Shown here: in pieces, positions 37,260 through 45,630 of the stretch
Position numbering within the stretch: position 1 is the stretch's first letter
Layout: every line of letters starts with the position of its first letter
Assembly: GCA_051208035.1 (NCBI GenBank)
Contig: JBPJFZ010000006.1
Coordinates: forward strand, 1 to 64,000
Direction of reading: 5' to 3'
Origin: JACKOB01 sp024234575
GTDB lineage: Bacteria > Pseudomonadota > Gammaproteobacteria > Pseudomonadales > Oleiphilaceae
Length of the DNA stretch: 64,000 nt
Program-made: the position numbers and the translations under genes
The notes under the pieces: model-generated
Told to the model about the DNA's origin: nothing
Database searches by the model: none
Seen by the model: the letters and a program-made list of their open reading frames with translations, nothing else

Positions 37260-37279
37260 AAGCCGGGAGAACCCGGCTT
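37260..37279 (-). terminator. Terminator downstream of cheW
   Basis: Stem AAGCCGGG (37260-37267) / CCCGGCTT (37272-37279), 4-base loop; on the minus strand it is followed by a T-run (complement of the A-run at 37256-37261). Confidence 0.88.
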
Positions 37280-37307
37280 TCGCAGACATACCTAATAACT
37301 AACACAA

Positions 37308-37796
37308 TTAAATAGCGCCCATATCAGCCCATTCTTCATCAGTTAGCATTTTTTCAAATTCGACAAGGATGATTAACTCACCATTTTTGTTGCAAACGCC
37401 CTGAATAAACCTGGCGCTTTCTTCGTTACCTACGTTGGGCGCCGTTTCAACTTCGGACTGTCTCAGGTATACAACCTCGGCAACGCTGTCGACCAGAATA
37501 CCGACCACCTGCCCACCAACTTCAATGACAACGATTCTTGTATGGTCTGACACATCGGCATCAAGCAGGCCAAAGCGCTTTCTGGTATCAATAACGGTAA
37601 CGACATTACCGCGCAGATTAATAATCCCCAATACATAATCAGGCGCACCAGGCACCGGCGCAATTTCGGTATACCTCAACACTTCCTGAATTTGCATTAC
37701 GTTGATGCCATACGTTTCATGATCAAGACGAAACGTCACATACTGGAGAATAGGATCATCTGCGGTCTGACTGCTATGGCCAGCGTTGGAAGCCAT
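37308..37796 (-). CDS. cheW: Chemotaxis coupling protein CheW
   Basis: Links chemoreceptors to CheA. About 162 aa with the CheW pattern: YVTFRLDHETYGINVMQIQEVLRY near the N-terminus, PGAPDYVLGIINLRGNVVTVIDTRKRFGL in the middle, and VVGILVDSVAEVVYL. The ATG at 37796 has AGAGG eight bases upstream; a GTG three codons before is less likely. Only this chemotaxis gene is in the window; the core che genes are presumably elsewhere. Confidence 0.94.
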   Translation of the reverse strand: MASNAGHSSQTADDPILQYVTFRLDHETYGINVMQIQEVLRYTEIAPVPGAPDYVLGIINLRGNVVTVIDTRKRFGLLDADVSDHTRIVVIEVGGQVVGILVDSVAEVVYLRQSEVETAPNVGNEESARFIQGVCNKNGELIILVEFEKMLTDEEWADMGAI

Positions 37797-37992
37797 AATT
37801 GGCACCTCTTGAATTTGAGCGAACTATCTTAAATAAGTGTATTGGTTAATTCAGGCTTCTCGACGATAGATCCGCAAAGAAAAACCCGACAATTCTTAAT
37901 TACTATAGAACAAGCCCACGGGGTTGCCAGCTCTAATTGTTTATTTCCTTGCAAATCAGCGTGCAACTTGCAATAGCTGCACCCTAAAAGCA

Positions 37993-38028
37993 AAAAAGGT
38001 GACCATATCAAAGTCTGGTCACCTTTTT
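37993..38028 (-). terminator. Strong terminator downstream of the solute-binding protein gene
   Basis: A 13-bp perfect stem AAAAAGGTGACCA (37993-38005) / TGGTCACCTTTTT (38016-38028), with T-runs possible on both strands. It terminates the minus-strand gene ending at 38075. Confidence 0.88.
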
Positions 38029-38074
38029 GCCCACATTGGTTAAGCCTGGCAAATATAGATATTACCCAAGGTAC

Positions 38075-39115
38075 TTATTCAGTATCTGAGGCACATTCCG
38101 CCCTGGTAGGGCTCTTTTTGCATCGAACCTTCAACATCAGGTTGAGAGCCTTGGGATCGTAAATACCTTCTTCACGAAGAGAAACTCGGACGTTTTTAAG
38201 GGTTTCGTCGAAGCCCGCGGCATCTTTTTCAGTTGGGCTCATCCATACCTGTGGCGGAATATCTGCCTCGGCGGTTCGGACACCGTCCATCATTTTATCA
38301 AAGCCAGCGAAGAAGTATTCTCGTGATTTCTGCCCAAAATTGTCGTCAAACTTTGATTTTTTCAAAACCAGCTGAAAGGTCATTTGCGCAAACTTGTAGC
38401 TATAAACACCACCATGTGGCTCCACGCCTTTATACATTTCGAGTGGTTTATAAGCGATAGCCGGGGCATAGGCGATATCAACACTGCCATTGTTAAACTT
38501 GCCAGCAAAACTGGAAGGCGTTGCGGGAACTGCAGAGGCACCTACCTGCTGCACCATTGTCATCGCCGCAGGGTCGTAATCAAAGGTCGCAATTTTTTTG
38601 CCTTGAATGGTTTCGACATTATAAATGGCCCGGTCACGGGTAAACACGTATATCCCACCCGCAGGCACAATACCGGCTACCTCATAATCACCACTGGACA
38701 TCAGCTTCGCCGCCTTTGGCTGAGACAGCGTACCGAGCAACATTTTTAGCTCTTCATCGCTGGGAATGGCCCCCAGAGCTACCAGGGTGGCAGTAAATTT
38801 ATTGTAGTCCCGGGCGCGCACATCCGTAAGATACACTGAATCACACTGCCCTGCCTTAAAGTCATTAGAGGCAATGGCCTCATCGGTATAAGCACTCAAC
38901 TGCAGGTCATAACCCCATGATATTGCCTGTAGCTTTAACTGTTTTAGCTCGTTAAAAATCTGCCCGGACGCACCTAACGGATCAAATATGCAAAGTGACC
39001 TTTTTTCTACGGCTTGCGCCGAGGTCGCCAGCCCTAAGGCTAATGCCGATGCGGTAAATACAGTTGATAGCTTGTAACTCTTAATAGCCATACGAGAAAG
39101 GTTTTTCCTTTTCAT
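38075..39115 (-). CDS. Putative periplasmic solute-binding protein (DUF6091-like)
   Basis: 346 aa from the ATG at 39115, which has GGAG seven bases upstream. Signal peptide STVFTASALALGLATSAQA. The mature part looks like a type 2 periplasmic binding protein (EKRSLCIFDPLGASGQIFNELK, then SVDIAYAPAIAYKPLEMYKGV), resembling proteins annotated as putative solute-binding or DUF6091. No permease gene is adjacent and the ligand is unknown. The frame extends upstream to 39337 but that part has no coding character and would bury the signal peptide. Confidence 0.72.
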   Translation of the reverse strand: MKRKNLSRMAIKSYKLSTVFTASALALGLATSAQAVEKRSLCIFDPLGASGQIFNELKQLKLQAISWGYDLQLSAYTDEAIASNDFKAGQCDSVYLTDVRARDYNKFTATLVALGAIPSDEELKMLLGTLSQPKAAKLMSSGDYEVAGIVPAGGIYVFTRDRAIYNVETIQGKKIATFDYDPAAMTMVQQVGASAVPATPSSFAGKFNNGSVDIAYAPAIAYKPLEMYKGVEPHGGVYSYKFAQMTFQLVLKKSKFDDNFGQKSREYFFAGFDKMMDGVRTAEADIPPQVWMSPTEKDAAGFDETLKNVRVSLREEGIYDPKALNLMLKVRCKKSPTRAECASDTE

Positions 39116-39493
39116 TTTTGTTCTCCATATTGTTATTTTTAATTGATTTCTATTTTTGTTTTTTTTCTGGAATAGGCGCGCGTTTTGAATTAGCGCACCT
39201 CTCACCAGCGTAATTGCCGACAGCCCCATATTCTCCGGCATAAATAAACCAGTTTCTGTGTATAACCTATCAGTTCTCACCATAAAAAAGATTTTATTTT
39301 TGCCAAAGTATTTCACCTGAGCGAGCCACACTATCACAATTCGAACTCCGCTAGTGGCTGATTCAATGCAGAAGGATTAACAATTGTCAGCGTTACAAGT
39401 GTTGAGTATTGTCTATACTCTTATTATCAATCGTTCTTCGTTTTTACAAATCCGCTTGAGCGATCTATTAATCTTTTTAGTAAGGCCGCTCTC
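39116..39493. other. Divergent promoter region with a 17-bp dyad
   Basis: Lies between the solute-binding protein gene and the GGDEF gene. A dyad GAGTAT (39404-39409), 5 bases, ATACTC (39415-39420) occurs about 80 bp before the GGDEF gene and contains TATACT, a good minus-10 candidate. The rest is T-rich with no gene. Confidence 0.4.
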
Positions 39494-39496
39494 TTG

Positions 39497-41443
39497 ATGC
39501 TATTTTCCAGCGTTGGCAACATTGCCCTTCCAACCCCGAACATCCGGTTAATACGACTTTTTATATTAGTTCTAGGAATAAGTTCAGTGTTTACCAAGGC
39601 AGACACGCTGGATCTGTCCAAACCTCACAACAATATTTCAACATCTGTGCTTTATCTTGAGGATGCAGAAGGGCTAAAAACCGCCGACGGTATTTTTCTA
39701 TTAGATGATGCAGCCTTCCAACAGATGCACCAATCTGAAAGCATCAATTTCGGTTTCACCCAAAGCGCTTATTGGTTAAAACTAAAAGTGAATAATTCGG
39801 CTGACGAAGAAGCAGAAGGTTTATTGGAGGTAGGTTATGCCATTCTTGATGACGTGACTTTTTTTGTGCGCAAAGATAACAGTGACCTTGAAATCTACCA
39901 TACCGGCGATAACAGACAGTTTGCCCAGCGCCCCTATCCTCACTCAACTTTTGTGTTACCGCTGTCACTCACTGGCAAACAAAAAGCAGAGGTTCTGGTT
40001 CGGATTAAAAGCTCTTCGTCTTTGCAGGCCCCCGTATTTCTCTGGCACCCGAATGATTTTACCAAACATAGCCTGAAGCGATATTTGGGGATAGGTCTTT
40101 ATCTTGGCTGTCTCATTGGCCTGGCGGCTTATCACCTCATACTCGGACTCTCTCTCCGTGACCGGCGTCACACCCTCTTTACTGCGTATGCCATTTCGAC
40201 GGCGGCGCTAATCAGTTCGCTTGAAGGATTAAGCTATCAATATTTATGGCCTGACGCTGTAAGGTGGAATCATATATCTATCGTTTTCTCTATGGGCTGC
40301 ATTTATATTTTCGGCGGTCTGTTCGCTCTCGATTTTCTTCGTCTACGAGACACACTGTGGCGGGCACGGCTAACCTATGCGTTTATCGGTTGCTCAGTGT
40401 TTGTTGTGCTGTCCAGCCTGATTTTGCCCTATGCACTAACCATAAAGCTGGCATTAATAGACAGCCTGTTTGGCTTCGTTCTCATCTTGTGGCTGGGCAT
40501 CAGTCGGGCACGCGAGGGAGACACCGCGGCACGCTATTTCTCTGCATCTTTCGTATTTTTAATGATCAGCGGGCTGCTGCTGATAGGTAATAAAATTGGC
40601 CTGCTGCCACGCACAATGCTAACCGAAAACGCACTAATGGTTGGTTCAGCATTCCAGGCTATATTGTTATCCCTCGCTCTTGCAGAACGCACCAATCGCG
40701 AAAAACAACAAAGAATCGCCGCGCAGCTTGCACTATTGACAGAAGAAAGAGAGTTAATCGAACAGCAGCAATTGGCAATCATCAGTGAACGTAAAGAGAA
40801 CGAGGCACAAAAAAACGAACTAGCGCAGCAGCGAAGGGCGAATGAAATCCTCGAACAAAAAGTTGAGAAACGAACAGCAGCACTGGAAGAAGCGAATAAA
40901 AAACTGACAGAAATCGCGACCATGGACAGCCTTACAGGCGTCAGAAACCGTAAATATCTGGATGAAGTCTTCCACAGCGAATGCAAAAGAGCACAACGGC
41001 ATCATACATCACTGTCTGTGATGTTAATTGAAATGGATAATTTTACGGCGATTAACGAAGAGTATGGCAATGTCATCAGTGACCGTTGCCTGATTTCTTT
41101 GGCCAGACAGCTGAAAAAATCCTCCAGTCGGGCAAGTGATGTCATAGCGCGCTATGGCAGCCTTGAGTTCTGTATTCTATTACCCAACACATCAAACAAA
41201 GATGCAGCCGAATTAGCCGAAACAATATGCCGAAACGTAGCCAATCTGACCTGCAATGTTAACAATTTTTCGATTAAATTTACTGTGAGCCTAGGGATCG
41301 CCAGTTCAATACCAAATACCGTTGCCGATGGTTTTCATTTAATCGACCAGGCTGCTAAAGCACTACGAAGCTCGTCTGCTGCAGGTGGCAACCGCGCGAC
41401 CTCATGGTCCGCTATGATTGGTGCACAAGACAAACGTAATTAG
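39497..41443 (+). CDS. 7TMR-DISM membrane sensor with degenerate GGDEF domain
   Basis: 648 aa. A signal peptide, a periplasmic 7TMR-DISMED2-type domain (about residues 45-170), seven membrane segments (about 185-395), a coiled coil (about 395-470) and a C-terminal GGDEF domain. The GGDEF motif is replaced by GSLEF at residues 554-558, losing the second glycine and the metal-binding acidic residue. The inhibitory-site RxxD (R545-D548) is kept at the right spacing of five residues. Diguanylate cyclase activity is therefore doubtful, but c-di-GMP binding is possible. ATG at 39497 follows a TTG. Confidence 0.88.
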   Translation: MLFSSVGNIALPTPNIRLIRLFILVLGISSVFTKADTLDLSKPHNNISTSVLYLEDAEGLKTADGIFLLDDAAFQQMHQSESINFGFTQSAYWLKLKVNNSADEEAEGLLEVGYAILDDVTFFVRKDNSDLEIYHTGDNRQFAQRPYPHSTFVLPLSLTGKQKAEVLVRIKSSSSLQAPVFLWHPNDFTKHSLKRYLGIGLYLGCLIGLAAYHLILGLSLRDRRHTLFTAYAISTAALISSLEGLSYQYLWPDAVRWNHISIVFSMGCIYIFGGLFALDFLRLRDTLWRARLTYAFIGCSVFVVLSSLILPYALTIKLALIDSLFGFVLILWLGISRAREGDTAARYFSASFVFLMISGLLLIGNKIGLLPRTMLTENALMVGSAFQAILLSLALAERTNREKQQRIAAQLALLTEERELIEQQQLAIISERKENEAQKNELAQQRRANEILEQKVEKRTAALEEANKKLTEIATMDSLTGVRNRKYLDEVFHSECKRAQRHHTSLSVMLIEMDNFTAINEEYGNVISDRCLISLARQLKKSSSRASDVIARYGSLEFCILLPNTSNKDAAELAETICRNVANLTCNVNNFSIKFTVSLGIASSIPNTVADGFHLIDQAAKALRSSSAAGGNRATSWSAMIGAQDKRN

Positions 41444-41651
41444 GTTTAGGCACCGATTTGTTACGGCTTCTTACTAGCCTACAAAGGCGGAGAAAAAAGA
41501 TTACACTCCCCCACAGCCGTTTCACAACGCTACAAAATTGCGCCACTATTTAAATCTATTCATACAGAATCACCACAGAGTTAGCCTCGTTTTCACCTCT
41601 TTCAAGCGCATACTGAATATGTGACACACTTAACATTTTCGAGGTTTCGTT

Positions 41652-43109
41652 ATGGCTAGCAAAATGAAGGGGCGAGAAGCGTGGGCAAACTACCTTGAAA
41701 GTAAACAGTTGCCCGTATTAAAAGAAACACTTGGCAAAATATTGCATATCACTGAAAGCGACCGAGCCACGGTTCCCCGGCTAGCTGAAGCCGTTCTGGA
41801 TGATGCCGACCTGGCCACCAACGTCTTAAAACTCGCAAACTCAGCCCTGTACAACCCTTCACAGGCATCTATTTCTACTGTTAGCCGGGCTATCATGGTG
41901 ATAGGATTCAACTCTGTTAAATCTATGACCGTCACCAGTTTACTGGTTGATCGCATGGCCCAATGCAAACAACGGGATAGTTTGTATCGCTGCCTGGCAA
42001 AGTCACTACATTCTGCAGTTCAGGCTAAATACCTAGCCAAAGACTTCCCTATTGCCGTCCAGGAAGAGATTTTTGTTGCAGCGCTATTATCAAACCTCAG
42101 TGAAGCAGCCTTCTGGGCCTGTGATCACGAGCTTGCCGAGCAACTTTCACAACCCCCCCAGCTGATGGCGTCAGACCCTGCACAAACCCAACGAGAGTTT
42201 CTTGGTACAACCTTTAAAACGATCACCAGAACAATTGCCAAAAACTGGAACCTTGGACACCTGATAGAAGAATCTCTCACCCAATCTCACAGCCGCGCCG
42301 CCAAAGTCGTTGCAACTGCTTGCGCTATAGCGAATTTGTTTGACCAGGCTGGCCAAATGAGCCTGCCACTGGATGTGGACAAAGCCAGTCTGAAGCTTTG
42401 CAGTGAATTTACTAACCAAAACCCCGATGTGGTGAAAAAAGCGTTACGGGAAAATAGAAAGATCGCCATGCGCATGGCCGAGACGTTGGGAATAAAACAA
42501 GTAACGCGATTTCTTGAAGACTCGAAACAGCCAGCAATGGAGACATGCCAACCCAACCCGGTCGTGCAGATAGAATGTCTGCAAAAAATATCTATGATGG
42601 AAAAGAGTCGGTTTGATGAAAAAGCCGTAGATATCGTTCTTTACGCCTTGCATCAGGGGATGGGATTTGAACGAGCAGGCGTATTCTTAAGCCGATGCTC
42701 TCCAGAAGGGGCTACCCTATCAAAAACAACGCAATTTCAGTTGTTACAAAGCACCGGGGCGGGACAACACCAGTGGTTCAGTGGCCGCATATTTCAAACT
42801 GCCAGGCAATTACCGGTAAATAAAGTATTCAGGTTTGACGAGCAAAATTTTGCACCCTCAGCCAGCGCGGATCTAGGTGATAGGTTAGAGGCGCCTTTTG
42901 CGGATAAAACCATACCAGCTTTAGCCGCACTACTGCCAATATCCAAGGGGTACCAGGCCCTCATCTATGCCGACCGCTGCAGCCTGACTGATATAACCGC
43001 TGAACAACAGCTTTCCCTTGAGTTAATGGTATACACACTGTATGCGAGAATGACACTGAGTTTACTGCACACAGACAACGGGATGCTCGCCCGCTCAATG
43101 CGTTTGTGA
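41652..43109 (+). CDS. HDOD domain signalling protein
   Basis: 485 aa. The N-terminal HDOD domain covers about residues 15-215 (LPVLKETLGKILHI, LANSALYNPSQASISTVSRAIMVIGFNSVKSMTV). The C-terminal 180 residues resemble a sensor region (QGMGFERAGVFLSR, ALIYADR), possibly GAF-like, but I cannot confirm it. HDOD proteins lack the full HD metal site and usually act as regulatory partners in signalling or motility. It follows the GGDEF gene by about 210 bp. Confidence 0.82.
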   Translation: MASKMKGREAWANYLESKQLPVLKETLGKILHITESDRATVPRLAEAVLDDADLATNVLKLANSALYNPSQASISTVSRAIMVIGFNSVKSMTVTSLLVDRMAQCKQRDSLYRCLAKSLHSAVQAKYLAKDFPIAVQEEIFVAALLSNLSEAAFWACDHELAEQLSQPPQLMASDPAQTQREFLGTTFKTITRTIAKNWNLGHLIEESLTQSHSRAAKVVATACAIANLFDQAGQMSLPLDVDKASLKLCSEFTNQNPDVVKKALRENRKIAMRMAETLGIKQVTRFLEDSKQPAMETCQPNPVVQIECLQKISMMEKSRFDEKAVDIVLYALHQGMGFERAGVFLSRCSPEGATLSKTTQFQLLQSTGAGQHQWFSGRIFQTARQLPVNKVFRFDEQNFAPSASADLGDRLEAPFADKTIPALAALLPISKGYQALIYADRCSLTDITAEQQLSLELMVYTLYARMTLSLLHTDNGMLARSMRL

Positions 43110-43162
43110 GTATTAATCTGGAAATAAGGCATTAAAGGGGGGGGAATGAGGGTCACCGGATA

Positions 43163-43200
43163 CTAACGAAGCCAACTCGAAAGATATGTGGCTTCGTTAG
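43163..43200. terminator. 12-bp perfect hairpin downstream of the HDOD gene
   Basis: CTAACGAAGCCA (43163-43174) / TGGCTTCGTTAG (43189-43200), loop 14 bases. No T-run follows, so it may be a terminator of weak type or an end of a decayed element. It sits just before the transposase repeats, after an eight-G run. Confidence 0.45.
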
Positions 43201-43229
43201 CAGCGTCTAAATGAAAAAGGTGTCAAATG

Positions 43230-43745
43230 AAAAAGGTGTCAGATCTATTTTTATTCTTCTTTCCCTTTTCTTGGCCTGCCAGGCCCTCGGTTTTCAATTC
43301 GTTTTCCCATCCGCTTTTCAATTTCATCTGTAAATTTCCCTGTTCCTGTTAATTGGCAGCGCTCTAAAGCATCGTGTATTTGCTTGTCCTTCTTCTCACT
43401 TACCTGATCTTCAACAAACTGACGATAGCTTGTTTGACGCCCCCGCTCAGTCTCCGACAGCCCCAAATAACAAACATCGAAATCCAACCAGTCTTTTTGA
43501 CGTAAACCGATTTTTTCTGCAAAGCTTGACCACTTCCATGTTTCTGCACGCTTCACCATTTTGGCTTTCACCGGATTCAGCTCCACATAACGGCTGCACT
43601 GCAGTAAATAAGCATCAGCCTCAATGGGGCTCGACTTGAAACGGCTTTCCCATAATGTCCCTGAGCGCCCTTCCACGCGGTTCGTATATCGCGTTTGCTT
43701 GCTGGATAATTTCTTCATCAAAGAAAAAGGTGTCAGATCTATTTT
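43230..43745 (-). mobile_element. Truncated copy of the Y1-transposase element (copy A)
   Basis: Bounded by the 22-bp terminal sequence beginning AAAAAGGTGTCAGATCT at 43230-43251 and the same sequence again, in direct orientation, at 43724-43745. The interior (43252-43721) duplicates 43777-44246 of the full element; the encoded 154 residues are the same. A partial extra terminus (12 bases) lies at 43214-43225. The gene fragment within lacks the first 77 or so residues. Confidence 0.85.
43251..43721 (-). pseudogene. Truncated Y1 transposase (copy A)
   Basis: Encodes the C-terminal two-thirds of the neighbouring transposase, starting at MKKLSSKQTRYTNRVEGRSG. The HUH metal-binding motif of the full copy (NHVHLIVD) is missing, so it cannot nick DNA. 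The region that should hold the catalytic tyrosine (DAYLLQCSRYVELNPVKAKM) is still there. Confidence 0.85.
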
Positions 43746-43755
43746 GAAAAAAATG

Positions 43756-44560
43756 AAAAAGGTGTCAGATCTATTTTATTCTTCTTTCCCTTTTCTTGGC
43801 CTGCCAGGCCCTCGGTTTTCAATTCGTTTTCCCATCCGCTTTTCAATTTCATCTGTAAATTTCCCTGTTCCTGTTAATTGGCAGCGCTCTAAAGCATCGT
43901 GTATTTGCTTGTCCTTCTTCTCACTTACCTGATCTTCAACAAACTGACGATAGCTTGTTTGACGCCCCCGCTCAGTCTCCGACAGCCCCAAATAACAAAC
44001 ATCGAAATCCAACCAGTCTTTTTGACGTAAACCGATTTTTTCTGCAAAGCTTGACCACTTCCATGTTTCTGCACGCTTCACCATTTTGGCTTTCACCGGA
44101 TTCAGCTCCACATAACGGCTGCACTGCAGTAAATAAGCATCAGCCTCAATGGGGCTCGACTTGAAACGGCTTTCCCATAATGTCCCTGAGCGCCCTTCCA
44201 CGCGGTTCGTATATCGCGTTTGCTTGCTGGATAATTTCTTCATCAAGACACTTAAGTGTTCAGGTTGATCCATGGGGTCAACAATTAAGTGGACATGATT
44301 CGTCATCAAACAATACGCATAGACCGCCAAGCCTAGTTCCTTTTTCGTTTCGACCAAGGTGCTTAAGTAATGCTGATAATCTTCATCACAAACAAACACC
44401 GCTTTTCTATCGTGGCCCCGCTGTACAACATGATGCGGACAGTTCGGCACGATTAACCGTTTTCCTCTTGGCATGGCAACACTCCTTGTCGTCTTAACCG
44501 TTTAAAAAGTTTCAGATTTACTCACTGTGATTGTTCAGAAAATAGATCTGACACCTTTTT
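43756..44560 (-). mobile_element. Complete Y1-transposase element with 22-bp perfect terminal inverted repeats (copy B)
   Basis: 805 bp. The left end (43756-43777) begins AAAAAGGTGTCAGATCT, and the right end (44539-44560) is its exact reverse complement. The single transposase gene fills nearly all of it, with its stop codon inside the left repeat and about 85 bp of untranslated leader on the right. Y1 elements normally have subterminal hairpins rather than TIRs, so this layout is notable. Confidence 0.85.
43776..44474 (-). CDS. REP-associated (RAYT-type) Y1 tyrosine transposase
   Basis: 232 aa, IS200-like Y1_Tnp family. N-terminal PRGKRLIVPNCPHHVVQRGHDRKAVF is the RAYT signature; the HUH motif is NHVHLIVD (about residue 62) and the candidate catalytic tyrosine lies in DAYLLQCSRYVELNP. 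The C-terminus has a basic RPRKGKEE tail. The enzyme would cut single-stranded DNA at hairpin-bearing ends. All motifs are intact, so this copy may be active. Confidence 0.92.
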   Translation of the reverse strand: MPRGKRLIVPNCPHHVVQRGHDRKAVFVCDEDYQHYLSTLVETKKELGLAVYAYCLMTNHVHLIVDPMDQPEHLSVLMKKLSSKQTRYTNRVEGRSGTLWESRFKSSPIEADAYLLQCSRYVELNPVKAKMVKRAETWKWSSFAEKIGLRQKDWLDFDVCYLGLSETERGRQTSYRQFVEDQVSEKKDKQIHDALERCQLTGTGKFTDEIEKRMGKRIENRGPGRPRKGKEE

Positions 44561-44606
44561 CTGATATAAACACTGCCTCCAGTTATGGGCAACTGGTGTA
44601 CAGATA

Positions 44607-44822
44607 TTGGATCTATCAGATGACATACAGTTCACTGCCATCTTGATCATGATGAGTCAGCAGCGAGTGGGGAATCGCCCTGGGCGCATAGAACCTAGGG
44701 CAGTAAAGCGAAGGCCAAAAGCTTTCCCAATGCTGATGAAACCAAGGGCTGAAGCAAGAGCAGAGGTTAGGAAAAATGGTCATCCGAAAAAGCTTAAGTA
44801 AGTACCATTCGGGTCTGACCCC
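44607..44822 (+). pseudogene. C-terminal remnant of an IS4-type transposase
   Basis: The readable tail VGNRPGRIEPRAVKRRPKA and KPRAEARAEVRKNGHPKK is typical of the end of IS4-family DDE transposases. No catalytic domain remains. It ends at 44801; the palindrome-like GGGTCTGACCCC at 44811-44822 probably marks the old element's end. Confidence 0.7.
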
Positions 44823-44855
44823 ATGATTTATGCCATGACTTACCCTATTAAGTGT

Positions 44856-45524
44856 TTATATTTTCCAGACACGCTGCATCTGTAGTGCTTCTTTGACTTC
44901 TTGAGCATGGGATTTAGACGATAATTGCTCTAGCAAAACAAGGGCGGCCTCGTAGCTGACGACGCTGCCGTTAGATGTGATGACATTGCCATCAATTACA
45001 TAGTTGCGGTCGTATTTTACATCGACGTTAGGGTAGGCCTTGGCAAGATCTGATTCGCCTCCTGCCCAGGTTGTCGCTTGTTTGCCATCGAGTATGCCCG
45101 CTTCAGCCAATATGTATGCCCCTGAACAATTACTGGCCAGCCACTCTACTTTTTTTGCCGTAGTTTGAATGTAAGTAATCAAATCTTTATTCGAAATCAA
45201 TGGCTCCATGTCATAACGACTCGGAATTAATAAGACATCAACCTCTGGTTGGTCTTTGATGTAGGCATCAACATTAAGGCTTAGCCCTTCTTCTGTCTCA
45301 ATTATCGACTTGTCACCAACATTGATCGTGATGATTTCATAGTTTGAAAACCAGCTTGTTTTGCTTGCTGCGCCAAATACTTCCAGAGGTGCCGTGATGT
45401 CTGATGTTAATACACCATCAAAGACGAGGATGCCGATCCTTTTATCCCCCGACCAGCTGTTCGTTGAAAGGGTCAGTAGTAAAGCCAGGATGAAAAAATT
45501 GATTCTGTTTTTTTGAGTTTTCAT
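44856..45524 (-). CDS. Exported DJ-1/PfpI family protein
   Basis: 222 aa with signal peptide FFILALLLTLSTNSWS. The DJ-1/PfpI fold is clear: RIGILVFDGVLTSDITAPLEVFGAA, the nucleophile elbow WLASNCSGAYILAEAGIL with its cysteine, and TTWAGGESDLAKAYP. It resembles the amidotransferase-like domain of AraC regulators and isonitrile-hydratase-like proteins, but its export suggests a different role, which I cannot name. Divergent from a LysR regulator that probably controls it. Confidence 0.82.
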   Translation of the reverse strand: MKTQKNRINFFILALLLTLSTNSWSGDKRIGILVFDGVLTSDITAPLEVFGAASKTSWFSNYEIITINVGDKSIIETEEGLSLNVDAYIKDQPEVDVLLIPSRYDMEPLISNKDLITYIQTTAKKVEWLASNCSGAYILAEAGILDGKQATTWAGGESDLAKAYPNVDVKYDRNYVIDGNVITSNGSVVSYEAALVLLEQLSSKSHAQEVKEALQMQRVWKI

Positions 45525-45613
45525 AAGTGATCTCCTTATGTATTGAAAGATTGGAGCCAGGGATTCTATTGCTGAAGTTCATGTGATTAAATATCAATTC
45601 ATTCTCTACTGTA

Positions 45614-45628
45614 GTGAATATATTTCAC
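45614..45628. promoter_or_regulatory. LysR-type T-N11-A dyad before the regulator
   Basis: GTGAA, TATAT, TTCAC: a 15-bp dyad containing T-N11-A (45615-45627). It lies two bases before the preferred ATG of the LysR gene and within the divergent region shared with the DJ-1 gene, so autoregulation is plausible. Confidence 0.5.
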
Positions 45629-45630
45629 CA

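Noticed and set aside
43430..44497. Plus-strand ORFs opposite the Y1 transposases
   Set aside because: Two are identical because the element is duplicated, which is not independent evidence of coding.
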